Assembly: GCA_007118195.1 (NCBI GenBank)
Contig: SKSA01000132.1
Span: 1-15,462, forward strand
DNA from: Anaerobacillus sp.
GTDB taxonomy: Bacteria; Bacillota; Bacilli; Bacillales; Anaerobacillaceae
Direction: 5' to 3'
Length of the DNA: 15,462 nucleotides
In this document: positions 14,680-15,462 of the stretch, piece by piece
Numbering within the stretch: position 1 is the stretch's first letter
How the letters are laid out: each line of letters starts with the position of its first letter
The notes under the pieces: model-generated
What the model was told of the DNA's origin: nothing
Databases searched by the model: none
The model's input: the letters and a program-made list of their open reading frames with translations, nothing else
Position numbers and translations under genes: made by a program

Positions 14680-14719
14680 GGAATAAAAATAACTCAGTTA
14701 ATAATTGGGGGCTTATGAA

Positions 14720-15301
14720 ATGAATTTATATACTAGAACTGGTGATGAAGGAAAAACGAGCGTTATCGGTGGAAGGTTAGATAAAGATCATATTCGAGTT
14801 GAAGCGTATGGGACAATTGATGAGCTAAATTCTTTTGTTGGGGTTGCGATAACACAGCTTGATAAAGAAGTGTTTGGCGATATTATCCATGAATTAGAAA
14901 AGATTCAACATGAATTATTTGATTGTGGTGGCGATTTAGCGATGGTCTCAACAGAATATCCCTACAAGACGAAGAAAGAAATGATTACTTTTTTAGAGGA
15001 GCGTATTGACGAGTATATCGTCGAGGCTCCGAAATTAGAGAAGTTTATTTTACCTGGTGGTTCAATGGCTGGTGCTACGATTCATGTTTGTCGAACGGTA
15101 ACAAGAAGAAGTGAGCGATTAGTTGTTCAACTACAAAAAGTTGCTGAAACAAATCTTGTCGTACTAAAATATTTAAATCGGTTATCAGACTATTTTTTTG
15201 CAATTGCACGGGTGATCAACTATCGTTACGGAATAAAGGATGTTGAATATGAACGTAGTGCGTTAGTTTTCCGGGATGGAAAAAGAAAAGAAGAAAAATA
15301 A
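14720..15301 (+). CDS. PduO-type cob(I)alamin adenosyltransferase
   Basis: A 193-residue enzyme that transfers the adenosyl group of ATP to cob(I)alamin to make coenzyme B12. The N-terminal ATP-binding motif YTRTGDEGKTS (4-14) is followed by AYGTIDELNSFVG (from residue 29), the helix with VCRTVTRRSERL (about 122-133), and NRLSDYFFAIAR (about 153-164), all standard for the PduO/MMAB trimeric family. ATG 14720 is chosen because TTGGGGGC (14705-14712) lies about 8 nt upstream; the in-frame TTG at 14705 is inside that site. B. subtilis has a similar protein, YvqK. No other B12 gene is visible, so it probably salvages cobalamin for enzymes encoded elsewhere. Confidence 0.94.
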   Translation: MNLYTRTGDEGKTSVIGGRLDKDHIRVEAYGTIDELNSFVGVAITQLDKEVFGDIIHELEKIQHELFDCGGDLAMVSTEYPYKTKKEMITFLEERIDEYIVEAPKLEKFILPGGSMAGATIHVCRTVTRRSERLVVQLQKVAETNLVVLKYLNRLSDYFFAIARVINYRYGIKDVEYERSALVFRDGKRKEEK

Positions 15302-15314
15302 TAACAACCATTCT

Positions 15315-15449
15315 AAATAATGGGGATGTTCCTAACAAAGTGTCAGTCACTACTAGGCACTAAATACAGACGGATGTTAAATCGATACGTCTATATTTAG
15401 TAGTTGTCTCTGGTGAGCTGAAACTTTTCGGGGATCCCCATTATTTTTT
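15315..15449 (+). terminator. Large stem-bounded element and terminator after the adenosyltransferase
   Basis: A 13-bp perfect stem, AAATAATGGGGAT (15315-15327) with ATCCCCATTATTT (15434-15446), encloses about 105 nt and runs into a T-rich tail. Inside, ACTAAATA.AGACG (15360-15373) pairs with CGTCT.TATTTAGT (15388-15401) with a single mismatch. The 3' arm can also fold on itself as GGGGATCCCC (15430-15439). It should end transcription of the preceding gene, but it is far larger than an ordinary terminator. It could equally be a non-coding repeat or a structured RNA. Confidence 0.5.
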
Positions 15450-15462
15450 ATTTATAAGTTTC

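Noticed and set aside
15410..15424. CTGGTGA followed by GAAAC, resembling a hammerhead ribozyme core
   Set aside because: The invariant A of CUGANGA is G here and no proper stem II separates the two blocks, so it is probably chance.
1..15462. Mobile element carrying the spoVA2 operon
   Set aside because: No transposase, recombinase, resolvase or matching terminal repeats flank the operon within the window; the left edge is cut off, so this cannot be excluded beyond it.

Overview
The window is AT-rich, low-GC chromosomal DNA from an endospore-forming member of the Bacillaceae. The evidence is the gene content (spoVA-type genes, dacB-spmA-spmB, resABCDE), purine-rich Shine-Dalgarno sites before nearly every gene, and a good sigma-E promoter. 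I cannot fix the genus. No rRNA, tRNA, CRISPR array, transposase or phage gene is visible.

Region 1 (1-4040) is a forespore operon of the spoVA2/2duf type. The order is a DUF1657 small protein, a YhcN/YlaJ-like lipoprotein, SpoVAC, SpoVAD, SpoVAE(b), a second DUF1657 protein, and a 2Duf-type protein (YetF/DUF421 membrane protein with a third DUF1657 module fused to its C-terminus). A strong terminator closes it. This matches the layout linked in Bacillus to slower germination and higher spore wet-heat resistance; in B. subtilis it is known from a mobile element, but here no mobility gene is in sight. A folded element of about 130 nt ending in a T-run sits between the second DUF1657 gene and 2duf.

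Region 2 (4050-6520) is the mother-cell operon dacB-spmA-spmB behind a sigma-E promoter, with overlapping genes and a terminator. DacB (PBP5*) and the two Gate-domain membrane proteins act in cortex maturation and core dehydration. Regions 1 and 2 therefore both concern spore-core state, one from the forespore side and one from the mother-cell side.

Region 3 (6520-11160) holds rluB (23S rRNA pseudouridine synthase) and resA-resB-resC, the system II cytochrome c maturation proteins. Region 4 (11160-13899) is resD-resE, the two-component system controlling respiration and cytochrome biogenesis. The dacB-spmAB-rluB-resABCDE order is the familiar Bacillus arrangement.

Region 5 (13900-15462) holds moaB on the minus strand, sharing a bidirectional terminator with resE, then a divergent PduO-type corrinoid adenosyltransferase gene, and finally a long stem-bounded element with a T-run.

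The least explained material is intergenic: the folded element before 2duf, two copies of one palindromic repeat in opposite orientation (before rluB and between resB and resC), and the compound hairpin after the adenosyltransferase gene.
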